This document shows, piece by piece, positions 55,710 through 64,000 of a DNA stretch of 64,000 nucleotides. Made by a program: the position numbers and the translations under genes. The stretch's first letter is position 1, and the number at the start of each line of letters is the position of its first letter. Location: contig NZ_JAQSCU010000013.1 of assembly GCF_029945535.1 (NCBI RefSeq), positions 1,522-65,521 on the forward strand, written 5' to 3'. Under the pieces are notes generated by a model. It saw only the letters and a program-made list of their open reading frames with translations. It was not told the origin of the DNA and made no database searches. Origin of the DNA: Methylotenera sp. (lineage in GTDB: Bacteria > Pseudomonadota > Gammaproteobacteria > Burkholderiales > Methylophilaceae).

Positions 55710-56473
55710 TAAATTTTTTTATTTAAAAAATAGAGTTGTAAGTATTTATAATAAGTCGTTTCTGCATTATTAAACGCTAACATCAAACCGTGTGAACCAT
55801 CTAAAAACCCTCGTTTAATAATATAGGTCCGAATGAATGCCCACATGCCATGCCCTATAGCGCCACATAGGTTTGTACGTTTGTTTTTAGCATAGAGTTC
55901 TGCTGCACCTAACATTGCATAACGTTGCATTTTATCTAAGACCTCATCAAGATTTTGATAACTAAGATGTAGTAAAGATTGTTTTAAATAACCAGCGGGC
56001 ATAGCTATCAATAAGCTTTCGTGTACTAAATGATTACTAAATTTTGCACTGTCGCGTTTAAATAGGCGTGCCACATAGTCTGGTCGCCAGCCTGAGTGTT
56101 GGATGAATCGACCACAAAAGCTGGATAGTCTCGGCATAAAATAGATGTCGAATTGTGGAGATTTTAATACATCTTGAATTTCACTCTGCAAAGTAGCATC
56201 TATACGTTCATCAGCGTCTAAAGATAGCACCCAGTCTTTAGTTGCATAAGCTAAGGCGCGATTCTTTTGTACTCCAAAACCTTGCCAGTCTGCCGAGGTA
56301 TAAACGAGGGAAGTAAATTCCCGAGCGATACTAAGCGTTTCGTCAGTACTACCGGAATCTAATACAATAATTTCATCTGCCCAAGCCACTGAAGTCAAAC
56401 AGTCACGAATATCATGCGCTTCATTTTTGGTGATGATGATGACTGAAAGGCTAAGACTTTTTATGGAGTTCAT
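55709..56473 (-). CDS. Family 2 glycosyltransferase, WaaE/KdtX-like
   Basis: A 254-residue GT2 enzyme: LSVIIITKNEAHDIRDCLTSV and EIIVLDSGSTDETLSIA, then LSLDADERID with the DxD motif. The middle (IQHSGWRPDYVARLFKRDSAKF) is typical of the WaaE/KdtX LPS-core glucosyltransferases. I use the ATG at 56473, just past the upstream stop, and not a TTG four codons earlier. It is translationally linked to both neighbours. Confidence 0.9.
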   Translation of the reverse strand: MNSIKSLSLSVIIITKNEAHDIRDCLTSVAWADEIIVLDSGSTDETLSIAREFTSLVYTSADWQGFGVQKNRALAYATKDWVLSLDADERIDATLQSEIQDVLKSPQFDIYFMPRLSSFCGRFIQHSGWRPDYVARLFKRDSAKFSNHLVHESLLIAMPAGYLKQSLLHLSYQNLDEVLDKMQRYAMLGAAELYAKNKRTNLCGAIGHGMWAFIRTYIIKRGFLDGSHGLMLAFNNAETTYYKYLQLYFLNKKI

Positions 56474-56475
56474 TT

Positions 56476-57330
56476 TTATTGCCAAACAAAACTACCCTTA
56501 ACACGGGTGCCATGCATAGACATAGAATATTCCATCAGTTCTTTGGATAACCAGTGTCTTTTTTGACGACTCTTTCTCATTTTATTTAGTTTACGTGTGA
56601 ACCAACTATGTTTGAGTAAGCGGTAGTTATAACGATAACCTAGACCATCTTTTTCTGATAAGCCGCGCTCTTGCTTCATCGCACTTTGGGTGATGGAGCC
56701 AAAATGGTGCAGCCAAGTTGCACCAGTCATCGCGCCAGTAATATTGGCTTTAGCCATCTCGTTAAAAAACATGGTGTCTTCAAAGCCTAATAGTTTAGGG
56801 ATTGGTTGAAAGTACCCAATATCTAACCAAACTGATTGATGCACCGCTAAGCAAACAGCATGATGCCCACCTACTCGCATCGCATCTTGCATTTTTAAAT
56901 TTGATTGTTTAGCAAACTCATCCAGATCATAATCAAGAATACCATTGGAAATGGAGTTTGTTGTGAGAGGTCCTTCTATCAATGAAGGTGAAATCACTTT
57001 TATATTATTTTTTTCAGCAGCTTCGATTAAATTTTCAATCCAATGCTCAGTAACGATTACATCATTATTCATAATAATCGTCCACTCCGCCTGTAAAGCA
57101 AGTGCACCCTGATTCCAGGCTGTGCCACAACCCAGGTTAGTTTTATTGAGTATAAGTCCACCTAATGGTAATGATTCAAGATAACTACGAGTGCTGTCTG
57201 TTGAAGCATTATCCACAACAACTAGACGACTTAAATCTAACTTATGCTTGATCATGCTGTCGATACACATTTTTGTGTATTCCACTTGGTTATAACAAGC
57301 AAAGGTGATTGCGTATTTTTGAGGGTTCAT
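56476..57330 (-). CDS. Family 2 glycosyltransferase
   Basis: A 284-residue GT2 protein: YAITFACYNQVEYTKMCIDS and VVVDNASTDSTRSYLESLPL at the N-terminus, and TIIMNNDVIVTEHWI with the acidic metal site. The last third is basic (RKLNKMRKSRQKRHW). It overlaps the end of the O-antigen ligase gene by four bases (ATGA). The target sugar is unknown, presumably in LPS core or O-antigen. Confidence 0.88.
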   Translation of the reverse strand: MNPQKYAITFACYNQVEYTKMCIDSMIKHKLDLSRLVVVDNASTDSTRSYLESLPLGGLILNKTNLGCGTAWNQGALALQAEWTIIMNNDVIVTEHWIENLIEAAEKNNIKVISPSLIEGPLTTNSISNGILDYDLDEFAKQSNLKMQDAMRVGGHHAVCLAVHQSVWLDIGYFQPIPKLLGFEDTMFFNEMAKANITGAMTGATWLHHFGSITQSAMKQERGLSEKDGLGYRYNYRLLKHSWFTRKLNKMRKSRQKRHWLSKELMEYSMSMHGTRVKGSFVWQ

Positions 57331-58646
57331 GATATCCGACCATTAAAGTGCATTGCGTCATGGGACTTGTAAAATAGAATTTGGCCACAAAATATTGCTA
57401 AAGTTAAGCCATAAAATGAAGCAGAATAACGTAAGTTAAGTACCTCCATACTTAAGCTACTAATAAACTGACAGGTTAAAAAAGCCAATGCAAGGAAAGC
57501 AACATCTCGTATTTTTTTATTTGCACTACGAAGATTCTTAACAAAAAATATAGCAGGTATAAAAAATAATGCTAATGTAGATATTAAACCCCAAATGCCT
57601 GATCTGACCATGTTAGCTGTAATATCATTATGAAATCCAGCAGTGAGCGCGGTCATTTTAGTTGGCATTTCTGCAAAGTCCAGCGCAGAGTCGTTAATAA
57701 CACTTTCAAAATTACCATCACCCCAACCACTTAGCGGCTTTTTTTCAAGTAAAAAAACTGCAATCCTTGCGAAGGATATTCTAGCGCCAACCGAACTGTC
57801 TTTATTTTGGTCGTTCCAGTGATAATTTGAGATTTCGTTAGCGGCCATTTCCGCACGCTGTTGGACTGTTGTAGATAAAAAGTAACTGAAAATGATTACT
57901 GTAATGATGCCTATGCCAGCAATAAATTTTTTCTTAAAAGTAAATATTCCATTATCAAAATAGATCCAAATTAGCCCAATTATTGGAATTGCCAGCCATC
58001 CCGTTCTGCTACCTGAAGCAATGGATAGATAGATGCCTGAACCAAATCCAATCAATTTATATAAAATGAGTAATTTAGAATAATGACGGTGTAATTTTAT
58101 AGAAATTAAACTCATCAAACCAAATGTGAGACTTAAGCTGCCAAACTCTAATGGATCAACAGCTTGAGTAGATAATCGAGTTGCACCCCAAAACAAGTTC
58201 GGGTGAGTTACTATATTCGCTAGTGCTAATAGGGTTACTATTGGAAATATGTAGCTTAAAAGTTCAACTACACGAGGGCTGTTTTTTAACATTGCCCAGA
58301 TCACAAAAATGCAAATTAAAATGTGCAAAGGGCTATCATAGTAATCCCAAGCGAATTGCCCTCTAAAGGATTGCCCCAATAGAATCGCAATAATGGGAAG
58401 TGAGAAAGTGATTGATAGTAATTTAATATCGAAAGCATTTTTATAGGAATCAGCCGATTTGAGAATATAGCTTTTATTTCTAAAAAAAACATAAATAGCA
58501 AGTAGTGCGCATACGGCAACTATTCGCGTCATCCAGCCGGAAACTGTAAGTAGAAACAGTGGAGATATTGCTAGGCTGAGTGTGAAAAGTTGCTCAGCAG
58601 ATACGTTTTTGATTGAGTCAAGAGCGTTGATTTGGTTTTTAAGCAT
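57327..58646 (-). CDS. O-antigen ligase-like membrane protein
   Basis: A 439-residue polytopic protein with 10-12 transmembrane segments. The periplasmic loop around residues 290-340 has GWGDGNFESVINDSALDF and TAGFHNDITANMVRSGIWGL, the His-containing Wzy_C/WaaL loop. It either ligates O-antigen to lipid A-core or polymerises it; the two cannot be separated by sequence. It sits in the same operon as four glycosyltransferases. Confidence 0.88.
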   Translation of the reverse strand: MLKNQINALDSIKNVSAEQLFTLSLAISPLFLLTVSGWMTRIVAVCALLAIYVFFRNKSYILKSADSYKNAFDIKLLSITFSLPIIAILLGQSFRGQFAWDYYDSPLHILICIFVIWAMLKNSPRVVELLSYIFPIVTLLALANIVTHPNLFWGATRLSTQAVDPLEFGSLSLTFGLMSLISIKLHRHYSKLLILYKLIGFGSGIYLSIASGSRTGWLAIPIIGLIWIYFDNGIFTFKKKFIAGIGIITVIIFSYFLSTTVQQRAEMAANEISNYHWNDQNKDSSVGARISFARIAVFLLEKKPLSGWGDGNFESVINDSALDFAEMPTKMTALTAGFHNDITANMVRSGIWGLISTLALFFIPAIFFVKNLRSANKKIRDVAFLALAFLTCQFISSLSMEVLNLRYSASFYGLTLAIFCGQILFYKSHDAMHFNGRIS

Positions 58647-58670
58647 AGGCGAGATTTGTGGTTAATTGAT

Positions 58671-59309
58671 CTAAGTTCGGGATTTAGCGTATGCAAGTAA
58701 ATCTGAAACGTCTTGAGTGCAAAGTTTGTCCATCACTTTGCTAATTTCTTCTTGAGGCCAATCCCACCAAGCTGCAGCTAGTAAATCATTTCTAGTTGCT
58801 TCATCAAATCTCCATTTTATTAGTTTAGCGGGGTTGCCTGCCATTACAGCATAAGGTTCAACATCTCGGCTAACAACTGCCCCATTAGCAATGACAGCGC
58901 CATGACCAATAGTGACACCTGATAAAATAATACAGTTTGCACACAGCCATACATCACTGCCAACAACCACATCTCCGCGGCTACCGCCCTTTATATATCC
59001 CTTTTTATATTGGGCATCCATTTCAAAGAAAAACGGAAATGGGTAATTACTTACCCAGTCCGTTCTATGCTGTCCCCCGAGAAATATTTGTACATTGCTT
59101 GCGATGGAGCAATATGCACCAATTTTTAATGTGCTGCCTTCATTGTTGTCATGAACAATGGGCATCCCGTGGCTCGCAGTGCCGACCGTATAATTAGGGT
59201 AGCGTTTTTTAAACTTTTCTTGCTGGCGAGCATGGTTTTGGAGTTTACTTTTGTCAGTTTTATAGTTAGTAAAACTTGCCCAAATTATTTTTAAATAGTT
59301 TTTAAACAT
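58671..59309 (-). CDS. CatB-type O-acetyltransferase
   Basis: A 212-residue left-handed beta-helix acetyltransferase. Hexapeptide repeats are visible in IGAYCSIASNVQIFLGGQHR and VVVGSDVWLCANCIILSGVTIGHGAVIANG, and the ending VSRDVEPYAVMAGNPAKLIKW is typical of CatB/xenobiotic acetyltransferases. The catalytic histidine is probably H76 in GGQHRTDW. It is the first gene of the minus-strand LPS operon, so a sugar O-acetylation is likely. Confidence 0.88.
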   Translation of the reverse strand: MFKNYLKIIWASFTNYKTDKSKLQNHARQQEKFKKRYPNYTVGTASHGMPIVHDNNEGSTLKIGAYCSIASNVQIFLGGQHRTDWVSNYPFPFFFEMDAQYKKGYIKGGSRGDVVVGSDVWLCANCIILSGVTIGHGAVIANGAVVSRDVEPYAVMAGNPAKLIKWRFDEATRNDLLAAAWWDWPQEEISKVMDKLCTQDVSDLLAYAKSRT

Positions 59310-59331
59310 TATTGCCGCAGTATATGTCGTA

Positions 59332-59361
59332 GATGCCTAGTCTAAATAGAATCTAGGCATC
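59332..59361. promoter_or_regulatory. Inverted repeat in divergent region before edd
   Basis: GATGCCTAG (59332-59340) and CTAGGCATC (59353-59361) form a perfect 9-bp inverted repeat with 12 bp between. A second, CCCT-aatttc-AGGG, follows directly. It lies between the divergent acetyltransferase and edd genes. A regulator-binding site is plausible but it does not match a known operator I recognise. Confidence 0.4.
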
Positions 59362-59485
59362 AATTATGCCCTAATTTCAGGGTGTTTGTTTAGATATTGG
59401 CTAATAGAAGACACCATTCGTTTGACGATAAGCCCTGCATTGAGGATAATTGAGTCAGTACATTAATTTTCTGGTCTTATATAAA

Positions 59486-61300
59486 ATGAAGCAATCCCAT
59501 ATAGAAGTTACCGAACGTATTATTGAGGTTAGTCGTCCTACGCGTTCTGCCTATTTAAACCGCTTAGATGACATTGCCAATCGTCAGCGTGGCGCTGATC
59601 GATTAGGTTGCGCCAATGTGGCGCATGCGTTTGCGGCGATGCCAGCGAATGATAAATTGCGTGTAGTGGTAGAAAAAGCGCCTAATATTGGCATTGTCAC
59701 GGCTTATAATGAAATGCTGTCTGCGCATCAGCCTTATGTTAATTACCCTAATGTTATTCGTGATGAGGCGCATAAGTATGGTGCTACGGTGCAGGTTGCA
59801 GGTGGCGTGCCTGCTATGTGCGATGGTATTACGCAGGGTGAGCCCGGCATGGAGATGTCCTTATTCAGCCGTGATGTGATTGCGATGAGTACTGCTATCG
59901 CGCTTTCACATGATGTATTTGATGCGGCAATGTTGCTTGGTGTGTGCGATAAAATCGTGCCTGGCTTGCTAATTGGTGCTTTGAAGTTTGGCCATTTGCC
60001 CTGCATATTTGTGCCTGCTGGTCCAATGAGTACCGGCTTAGACAACACAGCTAAATCTAAAGTGCGTGAAAAATATGCGCAAGGTTTGGTTGGGCGTGAG
60101 GAGTTGTTAGCTTCTGAATCTGCCGCTTATCACGGAGCAGGTACTTGTACATTTTACGGTACTGCTAACAGCAATCAAATGTTGCTAGAAGCAATGGGCT
60201 TGCATGTACCAGGCGCCGCATTTATTCACCCCGCTGATGGCATGCGTGAAGATTTAACGCGTGAAGCTGTGAGATTGGTATTGGATATGACCAAACCACA
60301 AAGCTTCACGCCAATTGGTCGTCTAGTTGATGAGCATGTGATTGTAAATGCAATGGTGGCCTTGCTGGCTACTGGCGGCTCAACTAATCACCTAATTCAT
60401 TGGGTTGCAGTTGCCCGCGCTGCAGGCATTATTATCGACTGGACAGATTTTTACCATTTAGCCAAAACTACGCCGTTATTGGCAAGCGTTTACCCTAATG
60501 GTAAAGCGGATGTTAATCAGTTTCAAGAGGCTGGCGGCCCGGGTTTTGTGATTCGCGAGTTGATTGAGGGTGGCTATATGTACCCAGACGTATTTACCGT
60601 CACTAAAGGAGGCTTGCATGATTTTGGCAAAAAGCCAACTAAAGAAGATGGTAAATTAGTTTGGAAATCATTCCCTGAAGAAAGTGGTGATGAAACCATT
60701 GTTCGTACTGTTGAACATCCGTTCAGTGAAACGGGCGGTTTACGTTTACTTAAAGGCAATTTAGGCCGTAGCGTGATTAAAATTTCAGCTGTGCCTGCAG
60801 ACCGCCATATTATTGAAGCACCAGCGATTGTCTTTGATGCGCAAGAGGAGTTGTTAGACGCGTTTGATCGCGGAGAGCTGGAAAAAGACTTTATCGCGGT
60901 AGTGCGTTTTCAAGGACCTAAAGCGAATGGTATGCCAGAGTTACATAAACTCACACCTCCGCTTGCAGTGCTACAAAACAAAGGCTTTATGGTGGCAATT
61001 GTTACAGATGGTCGTATGAGCGGCGCATCGGGTAAAATTCCAGCGGCAATTCATTTAACACCAGAAGCGTCAGCAGGCGGTCCATTAGCTAAGGTGCGTA
61101 CTGGCGATATTATTCGCTTAAATGCAACAGTAGGTATGGTGAACGTGCTGGTAGATGAAGATGAGTGGGCGGAACGTGAAGTGGAAGAGTTATCTGATAC
61201 TAAGCGTCATAGCAATGCACATGGCTTTGGGCGTGAATTGTTTGGTGGGATGCGCAGGAATGTGCTCTCAGCCGAAGAAGGTGCAGTTACTTGGTTATAA
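59486..61300 (+). CDS. edd: 6-phosphogluconate dehydratase
   Basis: A 604-residue [4Fe-4S] dehydratase of the IlvD/Edd family, converting 6-phosphogluconate to KDPG. Cluster cysteines lie in [33 protein letters not shown] and [16 protein letters not shown]. The ATG at 59486 aligns with known Edd starts ([16 protein letters not shown]); a TTG 12 codons earlier is possible. No good ribosome-binding site precedes either. It works with eda downstream. Its stop codon overlaps structured repeat copy D. Confidence 0.97.
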   Translation: MKQSHIEVTERIIEVSRPTRSAYLNRLDDIANRQRGADRLGCANVAHAFAAMPANDKLRVVVEKAPNIGIVTAYNEMLSAHQPYVNYPNVIRDEAHKYGATVQVAGGVPAMCDGITQGEPGMEMSLFSRDVIAMSTAIALSHDVFDAAMLLGVCDKIVPGLLIGALKFGHLPCIFVPAGPMSTGLDNTAKSKVREKYAQGLVGREELLASESAAYHGAGTCTFYGTANSNQMLLEAMGLHVPGAAFIHPADGMREDLTREAVRLVLDMTKPQSFTPIGRLVDEHVIVNAMVALLATGGSTNHLIHWVAVARAAGIIIDWTDFYHLAKTTPLLASVYPNGKADVNQFQEAGGPGFVIRELIEGGYMYPDVFTVTKGGLHDFGKKPTKEDGKLVWKSFPEESGDETIVRTVEHPFSETGGLRLLKGNLGRSVIKISAVPADRHIIEAPAIVFDAQEELLDAFDRGELEKDFIAVVRFQGPKANGMPELHKLTPPLAVLQNKGFMVAIVTDGRMSGASGKIPAAIHLTPEASAGGPLAKVRTGDIIRLNATVGMVNVLVDEDEWAEREVEELSDTKRHSNAHGFGRELFGGMRRNVLSAEEGAVTWL

Positions 61301-61396
61301 CTTTGCAAATCAACCGATAACGTCGTTGCATTCACTTGCCGTACTAATCGTACTGTCTGGGTTTATGCGCCTAGTTCTCGATTGATTATCAAAGTT
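61299..61396 (+). repeat. Dispersed structured element, copy D (after edd)
   Basis: Starts within the edd stop codon. Outer stem 61299-61317 with 61378-61396 pairs at 16 of 19 positions. The core has GTCGTTGC, CACTTGCC, inner palindrome GTAC-TAATC-GTAC (61341-61353), ACTGTC and TGCGCCTAG. It lies in the sense direction of edd and is the clearest representative of the four. Confidence 0.75.
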
Positions 61397-61445
61397 TGAA
61401 TCCGCTTTGAAGCTCAATTAAACTAAATAATATTCAATATAAGAT

Positions 61446-61480
61446 ACCCCTCTACCTTTTAGGGAGAGGGTTAGGGTGAG
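61446..61480. repeat. Common AGGGAGAGGGTTAGGGTGAGGG-type intergenic repeat
   Basis: An imperfect inverted repeat joins CCCCTCTACCT with AGGGAGAGGG, followed by TTAGGGTGAGGG. Sequences of this form are scattered between genes in many proteobacteria. It lies between edd and eda, 60-100 bp before eda. Confidence 0.6.
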
Positions 61481-61542
61481 GGTGAAATCCCACTTAATGA
61501 AAGTACCCATAACAATTTTAATTAACTAGGTAGATAAGAAAT

Positions 61543-62169
61543 ATGAACACATTAGATTTAGCCAAACAAGGCCCAGTTATTCCAGTGATTGTGATTAATA
61601 ACGTTGAAGATGCTGTGCCAATGGCTGAAGCATTACTTGAAGGTGGTATTCGCGTGTTGGAAGTAACATTGCGTTCTTCTTGTGCGTTACAAGCGATGGA
61701 GCAAATCGCTAAACACGTACCAGATGCCATTATGGGTTCAGGTACAGTGCGAAACTTAAAAGATGCACAAGCCTCACTTGATGTCGGTTGTAAATTTGCA
61801 GTGAGTCCTGGTTACACAAGTGAGCTTGGTCTATTCGCACGTAAAATTGGTTTGTCTTTGTTGCCAGGTGTTTCTACAGGCTCTGAAATCATGATGGCAA
61901 ACGCAGATGACTATTACTTCTTAAAGTTATTTCCAGCAGTTGCTGTGGGTGGTATTAATTTGCTTAAAGGCTTTTCTGGTCCATTTGGCGATGTGAAATT
62001 CTGTCCTACAGGTGGTGTAACTGTTGAATCAGCACCTCAATTCTTAGCGTTACCAAACGTTGTAGTTTGTGGCGGCACATGGCTTACTCCAGCGGATGCT
62101 GTGGCGCGTAAAGATTGGGCGCATATTACAAAATTGGCTAAAGAAGCAAGCGCCATTAAAGCCGCATAA
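61543..62169 (+). CDS. eda: KDPG/KHG aldolase
   Basis: A 208-residue class I aldolase cleaving KDPG to pyruvate and glyceraldehyde 3-phosphate. The catalytic glutamate is E40 in VLEVTLRS and the Schiff-base lysine K128 in YYFLKLFPA. MGSGTVRN and KFCPTGGVT are also present. It lies 242 bp after edd, with two intergenic repeats between, so it probably has separate control. A terminator follows. Confidence 0.97.
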   Translation: MNTLDLAKQGPVIPVIVINNVEDAVPMAEALLEGGIRVLEVTLRSSCALQAMEQIAKHVPDAIMGSGTVRNLKDAQASLDVGCKFAVSPGYTSELGLFARKIGLSLLPGVSTGSEIMMANADDYYFLKLFPAVAVGGINLLKGFSGPFGDVKFCPTGGVTVESAPQFLALPNVVVCGGTWLTPADAVARKDWAHITKLAKEASAIKAA

Positions 62170-62192
62170 GTTTATTTAACTTAAATTCAACT

Positions 62193-62219
62193 GGGCTGGG
62201 CAATTGCCTAGCCCTTTTT
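62193..62219 (+). terminator. Rho-independent terminator after eda
   Basis: GGGCTGGGC (62193-62201), loop AATT, GCCTAGCCC (62206-62214), then five T. It stands 24 bp after the eda stop codon. Confidence 0.9.
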
Positions 62220-62258
62220 GTTTATAAGACTTTGTCATTCTGACTTTAGGAATACTTT

Positions 62259-62921
62259 TTGAAAATTGATATTACAAAATATAAGACCATCGTGTTTGAC
62301 TGTGATGGTGTCGTACTTGATTCCAATGTTGTTAAAACAGAGGCTTACTTTCGTACTGCAAAGAATTTAGGCGCGACAGATGCCGAGGCTCAAGCGCTAG
62401 TGGATTATCACGTTAATTTAGGCGGTATTTCGCGATACCATAAATTTGATTATTACATACGTGAGATTTTGCATCAGCCCGTCACAGATAGTGCTATTCA
62501 AGTTTTATTAGATGGGTTCAGTAAGGAGCTGGAAGTTGGCTTAATGCAATGCGATCTAGCAAAAGGGTTATTTGATTTGCGAACAGCTACACAGAATGCC
62601 AATTGGATGATACTTTCAGGTGGCGATCAGCAAGAAATTCGCACACTTTTTGCTAAGCGCAAGATTGACCATATGTTCGATGGCGGTTTATTTGGCAGCC
62701 CCGATAATAAAGATGAGGTATTGGCACGTGAGAAATCTAGCGCTAATATCCAGTTTCCAGCTTTATTCCTAGGTGATAGTAAGTATGACTTTGAGGCTGC
62801 AGATCGGGCAGGATTGGATTTTATTTTCCTTAGTGATTGGACTGAAGTGCCAGACTGGCAAGCATTTTGCCAAGAAAATAAGCTAACTGTACTAAATAAT
62901 ATTGCTCAATTAATTAGCTAA
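62259..62921 (+). CDS. HAD-superfamily phosphatase
   Basis: A 220-residue HAD hydrolase: motif I VFDCDGVVLDSN (D14, D16), motif II in MILSGGDQQEI, and motif IV FLGDSKYDFEAA. The helical cap lies between residues 25 and 85, as in phosphoglycolate phosphatase relatives. The start codon is TTG with AGGA upstream. The substrate is unknown; it stands between eda and an LpxO-like gene. Confidence 0.85.
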   Translation: MKIDITKYKTIVFDCDGVVLDSNVVKTEAYFRTAKNLGATDAEAQALVDYHVNLGGISRYHKFDYYIREILHQPVTDSAIQVLLDGFSKELEVGLMQCDLAKGLFDLRTATQNANWMILSGGDQQEIRTLFAKRKIDHMFDGGLFGSPDNKDEVLAREKSSANIQFPALFLGDSKYDFEAADRAGLDFIFLSDWTEVPDWQAFCQENKLTVLNNIAQLIS

Positions 62922-63032
62922 GTAATTTGTTTTAAGTTTAAATAAACATATCGTTTATGCTGATTTGGCTATCACTTTGATCACGGTAGTATAATAATCA
63001 GCAGTTCAATCATAAGGTTAAGTATATTTAGT

Positions 63033-63932
63033 ATGAAATACTTCATAGTTGCATTGTTCTTAACTGCGGTAGGCTTTATTCATTTCCGTGGAAAAGTTCG
63101 TCATCCTATTCTTAAACAGTTATTTGATCACTCGGCTTTTGTCGCGCCATTCAATTTGTTTATGTACATATTTTCTAAAGTGCCGACCACGCCGTACTTG
63201 TCCGCAAGCCATTTTCCTGAAATGCAAGCGGTAACAGATTCATGGCAGGTTATTCGCGAAGAAGCGCTCAATATGCGCGAACAAGAGCGTATCGCAGCTT
63301 CAAAAAACAACAATGATGCAGGTTTTAATTCATTCTTTAAAACTGGCTGGAAACGGTTCTATTTAAAATGGTATGACGCGCAACACCCTTCTGCAGCACT
63401 TTACTGCCCTAAAACAGTGGAAATTTTAAGCAAAATCCCAAGTATTAAAGCGGCGATGTTTGCAGAGTTGCCGCCTGGTGCGAAATTGAATCCGCACCGT
63501 GATCCATACGGTGGATCACTACGTTACCACTTGGGTTTAACCACGCCGAATCATGACGAGTGCTTTATTAATGTAGATGGCGTGCCTTATAGCTGGCGGG
63601 ATGGCGAAGCCGTGATGTTTGATGAAACTTACATACACGAAGCGTATAACCGTACAGACCAAGATCGGATTATTCTGTTTTGTGATGTTGAGCGCCCCAT
63701 GCGTTACCGCTGGGCGCAGGCCGTTAACCGCTTTTTAGCCAAAAATATTGTTACGGCGGCAAGCTCGCCCAATGATGATGGTGATCAAACGGGTTTTATT
63801 AATAAGGTTTTCTATATTGCTTGGGTAATTGGGCAGTATCGCCGTCGTTTTAAAAGTTGGAATAAAACGGTTTATAAAATCACCAAATTTTCTTTAATCG
63901 TTTTGGTGATTTACTTAATTTGGAAAATATAG
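63033..63932 (+). CDS. LpxO-like Asp/Asn beta-hydroxylase
   Basis: A 299-residue Fe(II)/2-oxoglutarate dioxygenase of the aspartyl/asparaginyl hydroxylase family. Iron ligands are in NPHRDPYGG (H155, D157) and YIHEAYN (H202), and the oxoglutarate arginine near RIILFCDVERP. N-terminal and C-terminal hydrophobic anchors suggest inner-membrane location. It is like LpxO, which 2-hydroxylates lipid A acyl chains. The lipid A assignment is an inference from similarity and from the LPS genes nearby. Confidence 0.85.
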   Translation: MKYFIVALFLTAVGFIHFRGKVRHPILKQLFDHSAFVAPFNLFMYIFSKVPTTPYLSASHFPEMQAVTDSWQVIREEALNMREQERIAASKNNNDAGFNSFFKTGWKRFYLKWYDAQHPSAALYCPKTVEILSKIPSIKAAMFAELPPGAKLNPHRDPYGGSLRYHLGLTTPNHDECFINVDGVPYSWRDGEAVMFDETYIHEAYNRTDQDRIILFCDVERPMRYRWAQAVNRFLAKNIVTAASSPNDDGDQTGFINKVFYIAWVIGQYRRRFKSWNKTVYKITKFSLIVLVIYLIWKI

Positions 63933-63952
63933 TTTAAAAGTGCTGTGATGCT

Positions 63953-64000
63953 ATGCCAATGATTGAATCGAAGCTAAAGTCTTTCTTTCCTAAACGGATA
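63953..64000 (+). CDS. Possible start of a further gene, cut by window edge
   Basis: An open frame begins ATG CCA ATG ATT GAA and stays open to the last base (MPMIESKLKSFFPKRI). It follows the LpxO-like gene by 20 bp on the same strand. Only 16 codons are visible, so neither identity nor reality as a gene can be established. Confidence 0.3.
   Translation, partial: MPMIESKLKSFFPKRI

Overview
The window is chromosomal DNA from a moderately A+T-rich betaproteobacterium. The family Methylophilaceae (Methylotenera-like) is my best guess, inferred from the order tRNA-Gln/prs/rplY/pth/ychF, the ftsY-ftsE-ftsX-rpoH cluster, an Entner-Doudoroff edd-eda pair and the protein sequences. The genus is not proven. 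Most of the window is ordinary housekeeping DNA. Its left end holds the right part of an integrated mobile element.

Layout. 1-7491: part of a P4-type integrative element inserted at the 3' end of tRNA-Met. From the tRNA inwards it has a tyrosine integrase, a restriction-modification cassette (C5-cytosine methyltransferase, HNH endonuclease, stand-alone McrB-N-like protein), a hypothetical protein, an AlpA-like regulator, a DUF3631 ATPase, and a GTAAC-rich stretch ending in ten AACTGT hexamers. The far end lies outside the window. 7659-16401 (minus strand): ychF, pth, rplY, prs, tRNA-Gln, ispE, an unusual secreted alpha-carbonic anhydrase fusion, lolB and a TPR lipoprotein. 16717-21758 (plus): a Gld-like ABC exporter with a DUF4340 protein, then mutM. 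21798-25149 (minus): ubiE-ubiJ-ubiB and DUF971. 25346-27316: a bacterial dynamin-like GTPase. 27396-30981 (minus): ftsY, ftsE, ftsX and rpoH, with a CIRCE operator in front of rpoH. 31077-33271: two YeeE/YedE half-transporters and a FadL-type porin. 33544-38751 (plus): two M16 peptidases, rsmD, coaD, a ferredoxin, gloA, a GIY-YIG protein and a small hypothetical. 38829-42799 (minus): creB-creC-creD with a cre-tag in front of creD, plus a thioredoxin-like gene. 43088-47370: parE-parC. 47457-51315 (minus): grpE-dnaK-dnaJ, with a sigma-32-like promoter before grpE. 51445-59309: lipid A and LPS-core/O-antigen genes. 59486-63932: edd, eda, a HAD phosphatase and an LpxO-like hydroxylase.

The most unusual signal is a family of four dispersed intergenic elements (7659-7762, 20836-20933, 34908-35012, 61299-61396). 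Each begins at or within 2 nt of a stop codon and lies in the sense direction of the gene it follows. Each has a conserved core ending in GCGCCT, an inner hairpin whose sequence changes while its pairing is kept, and an outer stem of different sequence at each locus. In one copy the outer stem covers the mutM ribosome-binding site. I do not recognise this element from any named family. Stress regulation is also readable from the DNA: CIRCE at rpoH, a sigma-32-like promoter at grpE, and a TTCAC-N6-TTCAC cre-tag at creD.
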